The notes under the pieces were generated by a model, which saw only the letters and a program-made list of their open reading frames with translations, made no database searches and was not told where the DNA came from. The translations under genes and the position numbers were made by a program. Shown here piece by piece: positions 36,996-45,961 of a stretch of 64,000 nt of DNA. How positions within the stretch are numbered: the stretch's first letter is position 1; every line of letters starts with the position of its first letter. The stretch covers positions 1,178,001-1,242,000 of the forward strand of contig NZ_JAHXMY010000002.1 in NCBI RefSeq assembly GCF_023149035.1, read 5' to 3'. This DNA is from Microbacterium sp. EYE_78. GTDB lineage: Bacteria > Actinomycetota > Actinomycetes > Actinomycetales > Microbacteriaceae.

Positions 36996-38344
36996 GCGTC
37001 GTACCCCGACTTCCACCCCTCGGCCTCCGCCAAGACGACGGCCTCGCCGGCCAGCACGACGCTGCCCGCGATGACGACCGCCCGTCGATCGGATGCCGCG
37101 GCCCACGCCCGAGCGGCCTCCGCCGCCTCGGCGAGGTCGCGGTGCACGGTCACGGGCGTCCCGACCTCCTCCACGATGTCGGCGATCCGGTCGGGCTCCT
37201 CGGCACGGTCGGATTCCGGTGCGGTCGCGAACACCTGCGCCACGGCCGGAGCGAGCGTCTGGACGATCCCGTCGACGTCCTTGTCCGCGAAGGCGCCGAG
37301 CACGAGGCCCCACTCGTCGAAGTCGAACGACTCCCCGAGTGCCGACACCAGCGACCGGGCGCCGTGGGGATTGTGCGCACTGTCGACGAGCACGGTCGGT
37401 GCGATGCCGATGAGCTGCAGGCGCCCGGGCGAGGTCGCGGTCGCGAACCCGTCCGCGAGGACGTCGGCGGCGAGCGGCTGGGTCGCGCCGCCGATGAGCG
37501 ACTCGACGGCGGCGACGGCGAGGGCCGCGTTCCTCCCCTGGTGGGCACCGTAGAGGGGCAGGTAGAGCTCGTCGTAGGTCGCCGCGAGGCCGCGGACGGT
37601 GAGCAGCTGCCCGCCGACGGCGAGCTTCTGGTCGAGGAGACCGAACTGCTCGCCCTCGAAAGCGAGCGACGCCTCCTTCGCGCGGGCCGCGGCGGTGAGC
37701 ACACCGGCCGCGGCCGGGTCCTGAGCCGCAGACACGGCGGCCGCGCGATCCTTGATGATCCCGGCCTTCACCGTCGCGATCTCCGCGATCGTGTCGCCGA
37801 GCTTGTCCGCGTGGTCGATGTCGATCGGAGCGAAGACGGCGACATCCCCGTCGGCGGTGTTCGTGGCATCCCACGACCCGCCCATCCCGACCTCGATCAC
37901 CGCGACGTCCACGGGCGCATCGGCGAACGCGACGAAGGCGAGGACCGTGAGCAGCTCGAAGAACGTCAGCGGCGGCTCCCCCCGACCGTCGAGCTCGGCG
38001 TCGACGAGGTCGACGATGGGTGAGATCTCGTCCCACGCGTCCGCGACGGCGCCGTCCTCGATCGGCTGGCCGTCGACCGTGATCCGCTCGGTGAACCGCT
38101 CGAGGTGAGGGCTCGTGAAGAGCCCTGTGCGGAGCCCGTGCGCGCGCACGATCGATTCGATGATGCGGCTCGTCGAGGTCTTGCCGTTCGTGCCGGTGAT
38201 GTGCACCACGCGGTACGTGCGCTGCGGGTCGTCGAGCAGTTCGAGCACACGGCGCGTGCGCTCGACACGGGGTTCGACCCAGCGCTCGCCCTGCCGTTCC
38301 AGGAGCGCCGCGTAGACGGCGTCCGCTCGTGTCCGGTCGCTCAT
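36992..38344 (-). CDS. folC: Folylpolyglutamate synthase / dihydrofolate synthase
   Basis: Makes dihydrofolate from dihydropteroate and adds glutamates to folates. The 450-residue Mur-ligase-fold protein has the P-loop [10 protein letters not shown] (51-60), [15 protein letters not shown], the [11 protein letters not shown] loop and [12 protein letters not shown] in the C-terminal domain. It overlaps ileS by four bases (ATGA) and DUF4233 by four bases. All expected motifs are present. Confidence 0.96.
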   Translation of the reverse strand: MSDRTRADAVYAALLERQGERWVEPRVERTRRVLELLDDPQRTYRVVHITGTNGKTSTSRIIESIVRAHGLRTGLFTSPHLERFTERITVDGQPIEDGAVADAWDEISPIVDLVDAELDGRGEPPLTFFELLTVLAFVAFADAPVDVAVIEVGMGGSWDATNTADGDVAVFAPIDIDHADKLGDTIAEIATVKAGIIKDRAAAVSAAQDPAAAGVLTAAARAKEASLAFEGEQFGLLDQKLAVGGQLLTVRGLAATYDELYLPLYGAHQGRNAALAVAAVESLIGGATQPLAADVLADGFATATSPGRLQLIGIAPTVLVDSAHNPHGARSLVSALGESFDFDEWGLVLGAFADKDVDGIVQTLAPAVAQVFATAPESDRAEEPDRIADIVEEVGTPVTVHRDLAEAAEAARAWAAASDRRAVVIAGSVVLAGEAVVLAEAEGWKSGYDA

Positions 38345-41300
38345 GAGGTCGCTCCGATCCGGCGCACGCCGATCGTGAAGGAACCGGCGTTCGCGTACGT
38401 GCCGGCGGGGACGGATGCCGTGTGCTCCGGCGTGGAGCGCAGCGCCTCACCGCGCAGGGCGGTGCCATCGGCGGTGGCGACGAGGTCGGCGACCGACAGG
38501 GTCTCCCCCGCGACGTCGGCCACGTCGAATGCGGCGGCGACCGCCTCGGCGTCGCCGGTGTCGTCGAAGGTGAGCTGCAGCGCGATGCGGTCGCTCACCT
38601 CGAAGCCGGCCGCCTTGCGGGCGTCCTGCACGGCGCGGATGACGTCGCGCGCGAGGCCCTCGGCCTCGAGCTCGGGCGTCGTCGTGGTGTCGAGCAGCAC
38701 GAACCCGCCGCGCGGCAGGAGCGCGATCGCGGTGCCCTCGGCGACGCCGCCCGCCTCGAGCGTGAGGTCGTACTCCCCCGGCTCGAGCGCGATGCCGTCG
38801 ACGACGACCACGCCGTCCTCCTCGCTCCACAGGCCTGCTTTGGCGCCCTTGATGACGTGCTGCACCTGCTTGCCGAGGCGCGGACCGGCCGCGCGCGCGT
38901 TGACGGCGAGGCGCTGGCTGATGCCGTACTGCTCGGCGAGGCCCTCGGTGAGCTCGACGACCTCGACGGCCTTGACGTTGAGCTCGTCGCGCACGATGTC
39001 CTCGAACTGCGCGAGCGCGTCGGCACCGCCCACCGCGACGGTGAGGTTCGCGAGCGGCAGACGCACGCGCTTGCCCTCCTTCTTGCGGAGGGCGTTCGCG
39101 ACGGACGACACCTCGCGGACGGTGTCCATCGCCTCGCGGATGTCGGATGCCGGGGCGAACTCGTCGGCGTCGGGCCAGTCCTCGAGGTGGACGCTGCGCC
39201 CCCCGGTGAGTCCCCGCCAGACGCGCTCCGAGACGAGCGGGATGAGGGGGGCTGCGACGCGAGTGAGCGTCTCGAGCACCGTGAACAGCGTGTCGAACGC
39301 CTCCGTCGTGGTCGGGTCGGCGGCATCCACCCCCACCCAGAAGCGGTCTCGCGATCGACGGATGTACCAGTTGGTCAGCGCTTCCGCGAACTCGCGGAGC
39401 TTCGCGGCCGCCATCGTCGAGTCGAGCGCCTCGAGGTCTGCGGCGACGCCCCGGACGAGGTCACCCGTGAGCGCCAGGATGTGGCGGTCGAGGACGTTCG
39501 TCGAGTCCGTGCGGCGACGGGCCTCGTAGCCGACACCATCGGGGCCGCCCGCGGCGTTCGCGTACGTCGAGAAGAAGTACCACGCGTTCCACAGCGGCAG
39601 CAGGAACTCGCGGACGCCGGAGCGGATGCCCTCCTCGGTGACGACGAGGTTGCCGCCGCGCAGGACCGACGAGCTCATGAGGAACCACCGCATCGCGTCG
39701 GATCCGTCGCGGTCGAACACCTCGCTGACGTCGGGGTAGTTCCGGAGCGACTTCGACATCTTCTGCCCATCGCTGCCGAGCACGATGCCGTGGCAGGCGA
39801 CGCCCGAGAACGCCGGGCGGTCGAACAGCGCGCCCGACAGGACGTGCATGACGTAGAACCAGCCACGGGTCTGACCGATGTACTCGACGATGAAGTCGGC
39901 GGGGGCGTGCTCATCGAACCAGTCGCGGTTCTCGAACGGGTAGTGCACCTGCGCGTACGGCATCGAGCCGGAGTCGAACCACACGTCGAAGACGTCCTCG
40001 ATGCGGCGCATCGTGGAGTTCCCCGTCGGGTCGTCGGGGTTCGGACGCGTGAGGTCGTCGATGAACGGGCGGTGCAGGTCGACCTCGTTCGCCTCGTTGA
40101 CCGGCAGCCGGCCGAAGTCGCGCTCGAGGTCCTCGAGCGAGCCGTACACGTCGACGCGCGGGTACTCGGGATCGTCGCTCTTCCACACCGGGATCGGCGA
40201 ACCCCAGAACCGGTTGCGGCTGATCGACCAGTCGCGCGCGCCCTCGAGCCACTTGCCGAACTGGCCGTGCTTGACGTTCTCGGGCGCCCACGTGATCTGC
40301 TCGTTGAGCTCGACGAGGCGGTCCTTGATCGAGGTGACCCGGACGAACCAGCTCGAGACCGCCTTGTAGATGAGGGGGTTCCGGCAGCGCCAGCAGTGCG
40401 GGTACGAGTGCTCGTACGACGCCTCGCGCAGCAGACGTCCCTCGGCCTTCAGCAGGCGGATGAGCGGACGGTTGGCGTCCATCCACAGTTCGCCCGCGAC
40501 GTCGGTCACCTGGGGCAGGAAGCGGCCGCCGTCGTCGAGGCTCATGATGAGCGGGATGCCGGCGGCCCCCGTCACACGCTGGTCGTCCTCGCCGTAGGCC
40601 GGGGCCTGGTGGACGATGCCCGTCCCGTCGGTCGTGGTGACGTAGTCGTCGACGAGGATGCGCCAGGCGTGCTGGGTGCCCCAGGTCTCCTTGTCGGCGT
40701 AGTAGTCGAAGAGCCGGTCGTAGGCGACGTCGGCGAGGTCGGCACCGCGGACGGTCTGGTCGACCGCGTCGCGGGCCTCATCGGCGGACGCGTATCCGAG
40801 GTCCTTGGCATAGTTCGCGAGCAGGTCGGCGGCGAGCAGGTAGCGATGCGACTGCCCCTCGAGGGCGTCCTCGTGGATGTCGGCGGCGCCTGCCGGGCCG
40901 CCCGGCAGGACGACGTACTCGATGTCGGGGCCGACGGCGAGCGCGAGGTTGGTCGGGAGGGTCCACGGGGTCGTGGTCCAGGCGAGCGCGCGGACGGCGG
41001 TCAGGCCGAGGGCTTCGGCCTTCGCACCGACGAGCGGGAAGGTGACCGTCACGGACGGGTCCTGACGCATCTTGTAGACGTCGTCGTCCATGCGCAGCTC
41101 GTGGTTCGACAGCGGCGTCTCGTCGCGCCAGCAGTACGGCAGCACGCGGTGGCCCTCGTAGGCGAGGTCCTTGTCGTAGAGCTCCTTGAACGCCCACAGC
41201 ACCGACTCCATGTACCCGGTGTCCAGGGTCTTGTAGCCGCGCTCGAAGTCGACCCAGCGCGCCTGGCGGGTGACGTAGTTCTCCCACTCCTGCGTGTACT

Positions 41301-41718
41301 CGAGGACGGATGACCGCGCCTTCGCGTTGAAGGCGGCGATCCCCATCTCCTCGATCTCGCTCTTCTCGGTGATGCCGAGCTGCTTCATGGCCTCCAGTTC
41401 GGCGGGCAGGCCGTGCGTGTCCCATCCGAAGACGCGGTCGACCTTCTTGCCGCGCATCGTCTGGAACCGCGGGAAGAGGTCCTTCGCGTAGCCGGTCAGG
41501 AGGTGGCCGTAGTGCGGCAGGCCGTTGGCGAACGGCGGGCCGTCGTAGAACACCCACTCGTCGGCGCCATCGCGCTGCGCGATCGACGCGCGGAACGTGT
41601 CGTCCTGCTCCCAGAACGCGAGGACCTCGCGCTCGAGGTCGGGAAAACGCGGGCTCGGGACGACGGCCGCGGGCGCATCGGCGGCGGGGCCGAAGGCGGA
41701 AGGTCGGGGGTAGGTCAT
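38341..41718 (-). CDS. ileS: Isoleucyl-tRNA synthetase (long, type 2 form)
   Basis: Charges tRNA-Ile. The class I motifs are HYGH (in [11 protein letters not shown]) and KMSKS ([16 protein letters not shown]). The CP1 editing region is large, and the C-terminal region is long, as in eukaryotic-type IleRS2, the group linked to natural mupirocin tolerance; that tolerance is only inferred. The ATG at 41718 follows GCAGGAG and begins [12 protein letters not shown]; longer in-frame starts lie inside the T-box leader. The protein is 1,125 residues. It is regulated by the T-box upstream and heads the ileS-folC-DUF4233-ndk operon. Confidence 0.97.
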   Translation of the reverse strand: MTYPRPSAFGPAADAPAAVVPSPRFPDLEREVLAFWEQDDTFRASIAQRDGADEWVFYDGPPFANGLPHYGHLLTGYAKDLFPRFQTMRGKKVDRVFGWDTHGLPAELEAMKQLGITEKSEIEEMGIAAFNAKARSSVLEYTQEWENYVTRQARWVDFERGYKTLDTGYMESVLWAFKELYDKDLAYEGHRVLPYCWRDETPLSNHELRMDDDVYKMRQDPSVTVTFPLVGAKAEALGLTAVRALAWTTTPWTLPTNLALAVGPDIEYVVLPGGPAGAADIHEDALEGQSHRYLLAADLLANYAKDLGYASADEARDAVDQTVRGADLADVAYDRLFDYYADKETWGTQHAWRILVDDYVTTTDGTGIVHQAPAYGEDDQRVTGAAGIPLIMSLDDGGRFLPQVTDVAGELWMDANRPLIRLLKAEGRLLREASYEHSYPHCWRCRNPLIYKAVSSWFVRVTSIKDRLVELNEQITWAPENVKHGQFGKWLEGARDWSISRNRFWGSPIPVWKSDDPEYPRVDVYGSLEDLERDFGRLPVNEANEVDLHRPFIDDLTRPNPDDPTGNSTMRRIEDVFDVWFDSGSMPYAQVHYPFENRDWFDEHAPADFIVEYIGQTRGWFYVMHVLSGALFDRPAFSGVACHGIVLGSDGQKMSKSLRNYPDVSEVFDRDGSDAMRWFLMSSSVLRGGNLVVTEEGIRSGVREFLLPLWNAWYFFSTYANAAGGPDGVGYEARRRTDSTNVLDRHILALTGDLVRGVAADLEALDSTMAAAKLREFAEALTNWYIRRSRDRFWVGVDAADPTTTEAFDTLFTVLETLTRVAAPLIPLVSERVWRGLTGGRSVHLEDWPDADEFAPASDIREAMDTVREVSSVANALRKKEGKRVRLPLANLTVAVGGADALAQFEDIVRDELNVKAVEVVELTEGLAEQYGISQRLAVNARAAGPRLGKQVQHVIKGAKAGLWSEEDGVVVVDGIALEPGEYDLTLEAGGVAEGTAIALLPRGGFVLLDTTTTPELEAEGLARDVIRAVQDARKAAGFEVSDRIALQLTFDDTGDAEAVAAAFDVADVAGETLSVADLVATADGTALRGEALRSTPEHTASVPAGTYANAGSFTIGVRRIGATS

Positions 41719-41906
41719 GTCACTCCTGCAGGTCTGCTCCTGCGAGGACGATCCGGAGACCGCGGTACCACCCCGCTTGGCGCGACCCGGTTCCGGATGC
41801 ACCCACTCACCTGCGGCGATGACGGGCCTGCCCCGCTCGGTTCTACTGGGCGGCGGACCGCTGTTCTTCCGAGAGCTCCCCGGTGATGGCCGGATCGGTG
41901 CTGATG
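41719..41906 (-). promoter_or_regulatory. T-box riboswitch of ileS
   Basis: On the minus strand the leader contains the T-box sequence TGGTACCGCG (complement of 41761-41770) and, upstream, the specifier context GCCATCACCGGGGAGC with the isoleucine codon ATC at 41885-41887, followed by TCGGAAGAAC. This matches the actinobacterial ultrashort-stem-I ileS T-box class. No terminator follows; the ribosome site GCAGGAG occurs as two direct copies just before the ATG, so control is probably at translation initiation. Uncharged tRNA-Ile would open the start region. Confidence 0.9.
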
Positions 41907-41912
41907 GGCACA

Positions 41913-41941
41913 ATCATACCGTCGGCATAGCCTGGCGTCAT
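41913..41941 (-). promoter_or_regulatory. ileS promoter
   Basis: On the minus strand TATGAT (41913-41918) is a good -10 and ATGACG (41936-41941) a weak -35, 17 bases apart. It overlaps the divergent promoter and start codon of the repeat-protein gene. Confidence 0.5.
41928..41933 (+). promoter_or_regulatory. Leaderless -10 box of the repeat-protein gene
   Basis: TAGCCT, six bases, then ATG at 41940. It overlaps the ileS promoter spacer, so the two genes may compete for polymerase. Confidence 0.55.
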
Positions 41942-42602
41942 GGCCCGCCCCCGCATCCGCCCCGAGCCTCCCCGCATCCCGGACCCGGATCTCCCGCGCG
42001 AGCTGACGCCCGCGACGCTGCGCCGGTCGGGCGAGACGTCCGAAGCGCGCATCGATCTCGACCCCGGGGCGACGGATGCCGCGCACACCCGCATCAGCGA
42101 GAGCGTCGTGGCCCCGGCATCCGTCCAGACCCTCGATCTGACCGGCGCGATCCTCACGGACGTCGTCCTCGACGCCGTGTCGACAGCCGAGCTGCTCGCC
42201 CGCGAGGGGACGTGGCGGACCGTCGTCGTCCGCGGGGGACGGATCGGGACGCTCGATCTGTCGCGCGCGCGCTGCGACGGCCTCGTCCTGGACGGCGTGC
42301 GCGTCGACTACCTGACGGCGGGCGGCGCGACGCTCCGCGACATCGACGTGACCGGATGCCGCATCGGCACCCTCGACCTTCCCGGCGCCCGCCTCGAGCG
42401 GGTGCGGATCACCGGATCGACGGTGGACGAGATGGACGTCCGGGAGTGGCAAGCGGGCGACGTCGACCTGCGGGGAGCCGAGGTGCTGTCCTTCACGGAC
42501 GTCCGGATGCTGCGGGGCGTCACCTTGACCGGCGACCAGGCGACCTCGCACGCACTCGCGTTCGCGGTATCCCTCGGCATCGACGTGCGAACGGACGAGT
42601 GA
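41940..42602 (+). CDS. Pentapeptide-repeat-like beta-helix protein
   Basis: A 220-residue protein with degenerate pentapeptide-type repeats in its middle and C-terminal part (LDLTGAILTDVVLDAV, RIGTLDLSRARCDGLVLDGVRV, GATLRDIDVTGCRIGTLDLPGARLERVRI, QAGDVDLRGAEVL). These suggest a right-handed quadrilateral beta-helix. The family includes gyrase-protecting proteins such as MfpA, but this one lacks regular A(D/N)LXX repeats throughout, so the link is weak. The start is set by a leaderless promoter. It overlaps the next gene (GTGA), so both are translated together. Confidence 0.8.
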   Translation: MARPRIRPEPPRIPDPDLPRELTPATLRRSGETSEARIDLDPGATDAAHTRISESVVAPASVQTLDLTGAILTDVVLDAVSTAELLAREGTWRTVVVRGGRIGTLDLSRARCDGLVLDGVRVDYLTAGGATLRDIDVTGCRIGTLDLPGARLERVRITGSTVDEMDVREWQAGDVDLRGAEVLSFTDVRMLRGVTLTGDQATSHALAFAVSLGIDVRTDE

Positions 42603-43264
42603 CGCTGCGGACGGCTCGGCTGGTCCTCCGCGACATGAGCGAGGACGACCTGCCGGCGCTCCGGGCGATCCTCACCGACCCGGTCGCGATGACCGCGTAC
42701 GAGGGCGCCTTCACCGAGGCCGAGTGCCGGGCGTGGCTCGAGCGCAACCTCCAGCGCTACACGGAGGACGGGTTCGGGCTGTGGGCCGTCGAACTCGCCG
42801 ACGCCCCGGGCGAGATGATCGGGCAGTGCGGCATCACGCGGCAGCGCATCGACGACGACGAGGTCCTCGAGGTCGGGTATCTGTTCCGCCGGGCGCACTG
42901 GCACCGGGGGTACGCGACGGAGGCCGCTGCGGCGTCGCGCGACTGGGCATTCCGCGAGTTGGACGCGCCGACCGTGTGGGCGAAGGTCCGGGACACGAAC
43001 ATCGCGTCGATGCACGTCGCCATCCGCCTGGGGATGACCGTGCGTCGCCGCTTCGTCACGCACTACCGAGGCGTCGACATGCCGCACCTCGGGTTCGCCG
43101 TGGACCGTTCGTCGGCCCACTCCTCGGCACGGATGCCGACGGTCGCCGCATCCTGCAGCAGACGGGAGATCGGGCATCGATCGTGTGCCGCGCCGACGAG
43201 TTCCTCGGTCTCCCCCAGTGTGCGCCCGTGTGCCGACACGAAGGCCGTGACGTGGAATTCGTAG
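42599..43264 (+). CDS. RimJ/RimL-type GNAT acetyltransferase with unusual tail
   Basis: An N-acetyltransferase of the ribosomal-protein-acetylase type: it begins (GTG) VTLRTARLVLRDMSEDDLPALRAIL and has the cofactor-binding segment RRAHWHRGYATEAAAA. Homologues usually end near residue 165, about at HYRGVDMPHLGFAV. Here the frame runs on for about 50 further residues, rich in Ser, Ala and Arg, that are the antisense of the osmC gene. Either the stop was lost or this is real tail sequence. It overlaps the convergent osmC gene by 202 bases. Confidence 0.8.
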   Translation: MTLRTARLVLRDMSEDDLPALRAILTDPVAMTAYEGAFTEAECRAWLERNLQRYTEDGFGLWAVELADAPGEMIGQCGITRQRIDDDEVLEVGYLFRRAHWHRGYATEAAAASRDWAFRELDAPTVWAKVRDTNIASMHVAIRLGMTVRRRFVTHYRGVDMPHLGFAVDRSSAHSSARMPTVAASCSRREIGHRSCAAPTSSSVSPSVRPCADTKAVTWNS

Positions 43265-43521
43265 CCGCCGCGCGCGGGAGAGTCGTGGAGCTCCACCTCG
43301 ACCCGCACCCGCGTGCGATGCGCGCCCTTGACGATCGCCTGGAGCGTCGCGTCCAGGCACGTCGCCCATGCGAGGGCGAGGAGCTGCTCGGGATTGCTCC
43401 GCGTGAGGTCCGCGTCGGTACTGAGCGGGTTCATCACCGCGACCTCGAGGCCGCCGACGACCCGGCTCACAGCGGTGCCGCCGTCGTCGTTGATCGCCTC
43501 GGTCCGGTACCTGGTGCTCAT
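43063..43521 (-). CDS. OsmC/Ohr family peroxiredoxin-like protein
   Basis: OsmC and Ohr proteins reduce organic hydroperoxides through two cysteines. The 152-residue protein has MNPLSTDADLTRSNPEQLLALAWATCLDATLQ with the first catalytic cysteine and AHDRCPISRLLQDA with the second. The pattern looks like the Ohr/OsmC superfamily (NPEqLlalawatCf). The ATG at 43521 follows TATAGT by six bases. The 3' end overlaps the acetyltransferase gene on the other strand. Confidence 0.9.
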   Translation of the reverse strand: MSTRYRTEAINDDGGTAVSRVVGGLEVAVMNPLSTDADLTRSNPEQLLALAWATCLDATLQAIVKGAHRTRVRVEVELHDSPARGGYEFHVTAFVSAHGRTLGETEELVGAAHDRCPISRLLQDAATVGIRAEEWADERSTANPRCGMSTPR

Positions 43522-43527
43522 GGCAGA

Positions 43528-43550
43528 ACTATAGTTGGACGGCATCCAAC
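43528..43550. promoter_or_regulatory. Shared bidirectional -10 and inverted-repeat operator between osmC and the importer
   Basis: The 8-bp palindrome ACTATAGT (43528-43535) supplies a TATAGT -10 box to both strands. Immediately to its right lies the inverted repeat GTTGGA-N5-TCCAAC (43534-43550), a plausible operator for the importer genes. A regulator is not identified. Confidence 0.6.
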
Positions 43551-43570
43551 AATCGTTTCGAGGTCTCGTC

Positions 43571-44314
43571 GTGCTGTCCGCTCCCCCGGTCGAACTCACC
43601 GCTGCGGGTGTGACGTACCCGAACGGCGTCCGCGGGCTCGGCTCCGTCGAACTCACCGTGCGTGCCGGTGAGATCCTCGGCGTCATCGGCGAGAGCGGCG
43701 CCGGTAAGAGCACGCTCCTGAACCTCCTGACGGGCGAGACCACCGCCACCGCCGGTGCGGTGTCGGTCCTCGGGCAGGACGTCGCCGCGCTCGACCGCGC
43801 GGCACTCCGGGTGTTGCGACGCGAGATCGGCGTCGTGTTCCAAGGCGTCCACCTGCTCGCCAATCGAACCGTGCGGCAGAACGTCGCGGCTCCGCTCACG
43901 CTCCGCCCCCGACGCGAGCGCGACACCGCGGCCGTGGACGAGGTGCTGCGGTTCGTGGGTCTCGACCACCGGGCGGACGCCTTCCCCGCCCAGCTCAGCG
44001 GCGGACAGCGCCAGCGCGTGGGCATCGCTCGCGCCCTCGTGACGCGCCCGCGCCTGCTGCTCTGCGACGAGCCGACGTCTGCGCTCGACGCCGCGACCGC
44101 GGGCGAGGTGCTCGACCTCATCCGCGACGCGCGCGACCGGTTCGGGGCGACCGTTCTCATCGTCACGCACGACCTCGACGTCGTGCGGGCGGTCTGCGAC
44201 CGCGTCGCGCTCTTCGACGGCGGTGCGCTCGCCGACGTGCTGCCCGTCCGACGCACCGGACGCCTCGAACCCGAGACCTACCTCGATCGCGCCCGGCGGG
44301 AGCTCGGCGCGTGA
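43571..44314 (+). CDS. ABC transporter ATP-binding protein, MetN-like without the C-terminal regulatory domain
   Basis: The ATPase of a methionine-type importer. The Walker A sequence is GESGAGKS (residues 40-47), the signature LSGGQRQR and the Walker B LLLCDEPTSALD. At 247 residues it ends right after the ATPase core; MetN of Escherichia coli is about 343 residues because it has a C-terminal domain that senses methionine, which is missing. The GTG at 43571 is preferred over a TTG at 43535 because GAGG precedes it and the TTG lies in the promoter/operator region. It overlaps metI (GTGA). Confidence 0.85.
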   Translation: MLSAPPVELTAAGVTYPNGVRGLGSVELTVRAGEILGVIGESGAGKSTLLNLLTGETTATAGAVSVLGQDVAALDRAALRVLRREIGVVFQGVHLLANRTVRQNVAAPLTLRPRRERDTAAVDEVLRFVGLDHRADAFPAQLSGGQRQRVGIARALVTRPRLLLCDEPTSALDAATAGEVLDLIRDARDRFGATVLIVTHDLDVVRAVCDRVALFDGGALADVLPVRRTGRLEPETYLDRARRELGA

Positions 44315-45003
44315 GCGGCCCCGACGACATCCTCGCCTCGCTCGGCGCATCGCTCGCCGAACGCGGGGACGACCTCGTCGAGGCACTCGGCGAGACGGCG
44401 TACATGCTCGGCGTCTCCCTCGCCGCCGCCGTCCTCCTGGGCCTCCCGCTCGGCACCGCCGTCTACCTCACCCGACCCGGGGGGATCGTGTCGAACCGCG
44501 CCGTCTTCGCGGTCGCGGACACCCTGATCAACGTCATCCGCTCGTTCCCGTTCCTCCTGCTGGTCGTGTTCCTCGTGCCGGTGACACGCGCGGTCTACGG
44601 CACGACGTTCGGCACACCCGCGGCGACCTTCTCGCTGTGCGTCGTCGCCGTCGCCGTGTACGGCCGTCTCGTCGAGCAGATCCTCCGTGAGGTGAGCCCC
44701 GGCATCCCCCGGGTCGCGCAGACCCTCGGCGCGACGGTGCCGCAGACCGTGGTGCGGTTCCTGCTGCCCGAGGCCGTGCCGGGGCTCGTGTACGCCCTGA
44801 CCTCGGCGAGCATCAGCCTGCTGTCGTATTCGACCGTCCTCGGGGTCGTCGGCGGCGGCGGGATCGGCGACTTCGCGCTCCGCTACGGCTACCAGGAGTA
44901 CGACGACGTGCTCATGTACTTCACGATCCTCGTCATCCTCGCCATCGTCCTCGTCATCCAGGCGATCGGGCAGCGGATCTCCGTTCGCCTCGACCACCGC
45001 TGA
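44311..45003 (+). CDS. metI: Methionine-type ABC transporter permease
   Basis: A 230-residue permease with about five membrane helices, including LGVSLAAAVLLGLPLGTAVY and LSYSTVLGVVGGGGIGDFALRYGYQEY, the conserved C-terminal EAA region of MetI. It overlaps the ATPase gene (GTGA) and lies 25 bases before the binding-protein gene. It pairs with the NlpA-type lipoprotein below, which supports a D-/L-methionine role, though the substrate is inferred. Confidence 0.92.
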   Translation: MSGPDDILASLGASLAERGDDLVEALGETAYMLGVSLAAAVLLGLPLGTAVYLTRPGGIVSNRAVFAVADTLINVIRSFPFLLLVVFLVPVTRAVYGTTFGTPAATFSLCVVAVAVYGRLVEQILREVSPGIPRVAQTLGATVPQTVVRFLLPEAVPGLVYALTSASISLLSYSTVLGVVGGGGIGDFALRYGYQEYDDVLMYFTILVILAIVLVIQAIGQRISVRLDHR

Positions 45004-45027
45004 CACCCCTATCCCACAAGGAGCACC

Positions 45028-45837
45028 ATGTCCCCGCGCCGCCTCACCCTCGCCGCAGCCCTCACCGCCGCAGCCGTCGCCGTCCTCGCCGGCTGCGCCC
45101 CGGCATCCTCCGGCAGCGGCGACGACGTCCAGACCCTCCGCGTCGGCGCCGTCACCTCGCCGATGACCGACATCGTCGAGGCCGCCGCCGACGAGATCGA
45201 GGACGGCTACGAGATCGAGCTCGTCGAGGTCGCCGACTACGTCACCATCAACCAGATGCTCGCCGCCGGCGACATCGACGCCAACTTCTCGCAGCACGAG
45301 CCCTACATGCAGGAGTTCAACGCGGCCAACGACGCGTCGCTCGTGGCCGTGCAGCCGATCTACAACTTCACGATCGCGTTCTACTCCAAGACGGTCGACG
45401 ACATCGAGGATCTGCCCCAGGGTGCGACGGTCGCGATCCCCAACGACGCCTCGAACACCGGCCGCGCGTTGAAGCTGCTCGCCGACGAAGGCGTCGTCAC
45501 GCTCGCCGAGGGGGTGGACCCGTACGCCGCGACGGTCGACGACATCGCCGAGAACCCGAAGGGCCTCGAGTTCCTCGAACTGCAGATCAACCAGCTCAAC
45601 ACGGCCTACGACGAGGCCGACCTCGTCTTCCAGTGGCCCTCGCACATCGCCGCCCTGGGTCTCACCCCCCAGGACGACGGCCTCATCACCGAGCTCGACG
45701 ACCGATTCGCCCTGCAGCTCGTCGTCCCGGACGAGGAGAAGGATGCCGCGTCCACCGACGCGCTCGTCGACGCCTTCACGAGCGACCCGGTGCGCGAGAT
45801 CATCGACGGCAACGAGACGATCGAGACCGCGTTCTGA
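45028..45837 (+). CDS. metQ: NlpA/MetQ family substrate-binding lipoprotein
   Basis: The extracytoplasmic binding protein of the importer. The 269-residue protein has a lipoprotein signal with the lipobox VLAGC (Cys23) and the MetQ pattern DYVTINQMLAAGDIDANFSQHEPYMQEFN, VAIPNDASNTGRALKLL. AAGGAG lies about 5 bases before the ATG. It is the last gene of the three; a long hairpin repeat lies just after the stop. Confidence 0.94.
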   Translation: MSPRRLTLAAALTAAAVAVLAGCAPASSGSGDDVQTLRVGAVTSPMTDIVEAAADEIEDGYEIELVEVADYVTINQMLAAGDIDANFSQHEPYMQEFNAANDASLVAVQPIYNFTIAFYSKTVDDIEDLPQGATVAIPNDASNTGRALKLLADEGVVTLAEGVDPYAATVDDIAENPKGLEFLELQINQLNTAYDEADLVFQWPSHIAALGLTPQDDGLITELDDRFALQLVVPDEEKDAASTDALVDAFTSDPVREIIDGNETIETAF

Positions 45838-45841
45838 GACT

Positions 45842-45886
45842 GCTCGCGCGTCGCTTGCTCGCGCGTCGCTTCGTCGCGCGTCGCTT
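45842..45886. repeat. Three 15-bp tandem units leading into the 87-bp element
   Basis: The unit GCTCGCGCGTCGCTT occurs at 45842-45856 and 45857-45871, with a two-base variant at 45872-45886 that runs into the left arm of the long hairpin. The second element copy at 46886 lacks these extra units. Confidence 0.85.
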
Positions 45887-45960
45887 CGCGAGGAGATGAC
45901 GCGTCCCGAGGGCCGGATCCCGGCATCCGCTCCTCGGGAACCCGCATCTCCTCGCGAAGC
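45874..45960. repeat. 87-bp hairpin element, copy A
   Basis: An 87-bp sequence identical to the one at 46886-46972. It is largely self-complementary: 16-bp outer arms GCTTCGCGAGGAGATG (45883-45898) and complement (45945-45960), inner arms TCCCGAG/CTCGGGA (45904-45910, 45933-45939) and a central GCCGG/CCGGC. It ends two bases before the stop codon of the DUF559 gene and lies 36 bases after the metQ stop, so it may also serve as a terminator for both. No transposase gene is present. Confidence 0.9.
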
Positions 45961-45961
45961 G

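Noticed and set aside
43528..43570. SAM or other methionine riboswitch ahead of the importer genes
   Set aside because: The gap to the ATPase start is too short and lacks any known riboswitch motif; only an inverted repeat is visible.
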